Positions 5,784 through 6,456 of a stretch of 6,456 nucleotides of DNA are shown here, one piece after another. The position numbers were made by a program, and so were the translations under genes. This DNA comes from Comamonadaceae bacterium. Lineage in GTDB: Bacteria > Pseudomonadota > Gammaproteobacteria > Burkholderiales > Burkholderiaceae_C. Location of the stretch: positions 1 through 6,456 of the forward strand of contig CANGCZ010000095.1 in NCBI GenBank assembly GCA_947452325.1. The letters run 5' to 3'. Under the pieces are notes generated by a model. That model was not told the origin of the DNA and did not search any database. It saw only the letters and a list, made by a program, of their open reading frames with translations. Every line of letters begins with the position of its first letter. The stretch's first letter is position 1.

Positions 5784-6456
5784 TCAAGGAATCTGCTTCA
5801 AGGCCTTGAGCACATCGACCACCAACCTGTCCTGTTTGTATTCGATGCCGTTGGGGTCGACGCCGGTTCTGACAATCACCAAGTCATGACCGGGCACCAC
5901 GGTCACGTACTGGCCTTTGTTACCGAAAGTGGTGTAAGTGCCTTTGGGCACCTCAGGCATGGTGCCCAGCAACCAGAACTGTGCGCCATATCCCCATTCA
6001 CCGGCCACCACCGGCCTGGCAGGCGCGGGCGTACTGACAAATTGAATCCATCCTTCAGGCAGCAAGCGTTTGCCTTGGTGTACGCCGTCCTGATCCAGAA
6101 AAATACCAAAGCGGGCCAAGTCACGCGCCGTGGTGTAGACCTGACTGGAGGCGATGAAGTTTCCAGCATGGTCGACCTCCATTCGCGTGTGGTACATGCC
6201 CAGCGGGTGCAGCAATTCGTCATAAGGAAAGCGCAAATAACGCAAATCGTCAGCCAGCAGGTGGCGCAGCGAGCGCATCAGCAGCAGCGTGTCGTTGTTG
6301 GCGTATTTCCAGCGCGTGCCGGGCTTGACTTCCAAGGGTGTGCCGGTGGCCGCACTGATCACATCCTGGCCACCGAAATACACCGCCGCCGAATTCGCGC
6401 CGCCGCTGTACAAACCGCTGGACATGCGCATCAGCTGTTGGTAGGTGATTTGTCGA
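5784..6456 (-). CDS. Serine hydrolase, beta-lactamase/PBP fold (PF00144-like), N-terminus outside window
   Basis: The last 223 codons of a gene entering from the right edge. The frame continues upstream of the internal ATG at 6431 as RQITYQQL, joining it to MRMSSGL, which is the 'IT..hLL.M(T/S)SGL' block found 40-60 residues after the Ser-x-x-Lys nucleophile in this superfamily; the nucleophile itself lies beyond the edge. The second catalytic motif Tyr-x-Asn is visible as YAN (codons 6305-6297) in KPGTRWKYANND. Further family blocks are HPLGMYHTRMEVDHAGN, SSQVYTTARDLARFGIFL, GKRLLPEGWIQFVSTPAPA and, near the C-terminus, TFGNKGQYVTVVPGHDLVIVRTG, where the Gly-Asn-Lys-Gly segment takes the place of the KTG/HxG triad strand. 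Relatives include esterases, 6-aminohexanoate-dimer hydrolase, D-aminopeptidases and class C beta-lactamases; the substrate is not determined by what is visible. It is convergent with the MFS gene and not part of that operon. Confidence 0.88.
   Translation of the reverse strand, partial: RQITYQQLMRMSSGLYSGGANSAAVYFGGQDVISAATGTPLEVKPGTRWKYANNDTLLLMRSLRHLLADDLRYLRFPYDELLHPLGMYHTRMEVDHAGNFIASSQVYTTARDLARFGIFLDQDGVHQGKRLLPEGWIQFVSTPAPARPVVAGEWGYGAQFWLLGTMPEVPKGTYTTFGNKGQYVTVVPGHDLVIVRTGVDPNGIEYKQDRLVVDVLKALKQIP

Noticed and set aside
5701..5889. Plus-strand 62-codon frame at the right of the MFS gene
   Set aside because: It overlaps the 3' part of the serine hydrolase in antisense, has no ribosome site and no domain pattern.

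Overview
The window looks like a chromosomal segment of a beta-proteobacterium, most likely order Burkholderiales (Comamonadaceae-like). The grounds are moderate to high GC, dense short-spaced operons, a YbfB/YjiJ-type MFS carrier, an Adhesin_E-like exported protein and a TACAAT-type promoter set right against a start codon. This placement is inference from style and gene content; no marker gene is present.

Layout. The left part (1-1102) is read on the minus strand. It holds a complete phytanoyl-CoA-dioxygenase-like (PhyH) non-heme iron oxygenase and, downstream of it, the first 74 codons of a small exported protein that runs off the left edge. A 147-base divergent intergenic region separates PhyH from a tight plus-strand run of five genes (1250-5694): a ModA-like substrate-binding protein without signal peptide, a short-chain dehydrogenase/reductase (SDR) homologue lacking the Tyr/Lys catalytic pair, a 2-hydroxychromene-2-carboxylate isomerase-like protein (DsbA/GST-kappa fold), an FMN-dependent nitronate monooxygenase-like enzyme, and a 12-helix MFS transporter. 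The gaps between these five are 48, 23, 32 and 10 bases, with no convincing terminator between them, so they are probably one operon. After an 89-base convergent gap, a minus-strand serine hydrolase (beta-lactamase/PBP fold) enters from the right edge; its N-terminus, including the nucleophile Ser-x-x-Lys, lies outside the window.

How they may work together. Carrier, flavin oxygenase/reductase, glutathione-dependent-type isomerase and SDR homologue together suggest a small uptake-and-catabolism or detoxification module for an organic acid, aromatic or nitro compound. The first gene encodes a small-molecule-binding fold that appears to stay in the cytoplasm and could be a ligand sensor or buffer rather than a transport component. 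The substrate is not readable from sequence. There is no CRISPR, phage, transposase, toxin-antitoxin or RNA gene here. The most unusual points are the SDR with replaced catalytic residues and the orphan cytoplasmic ModA-like protein heading the operon.
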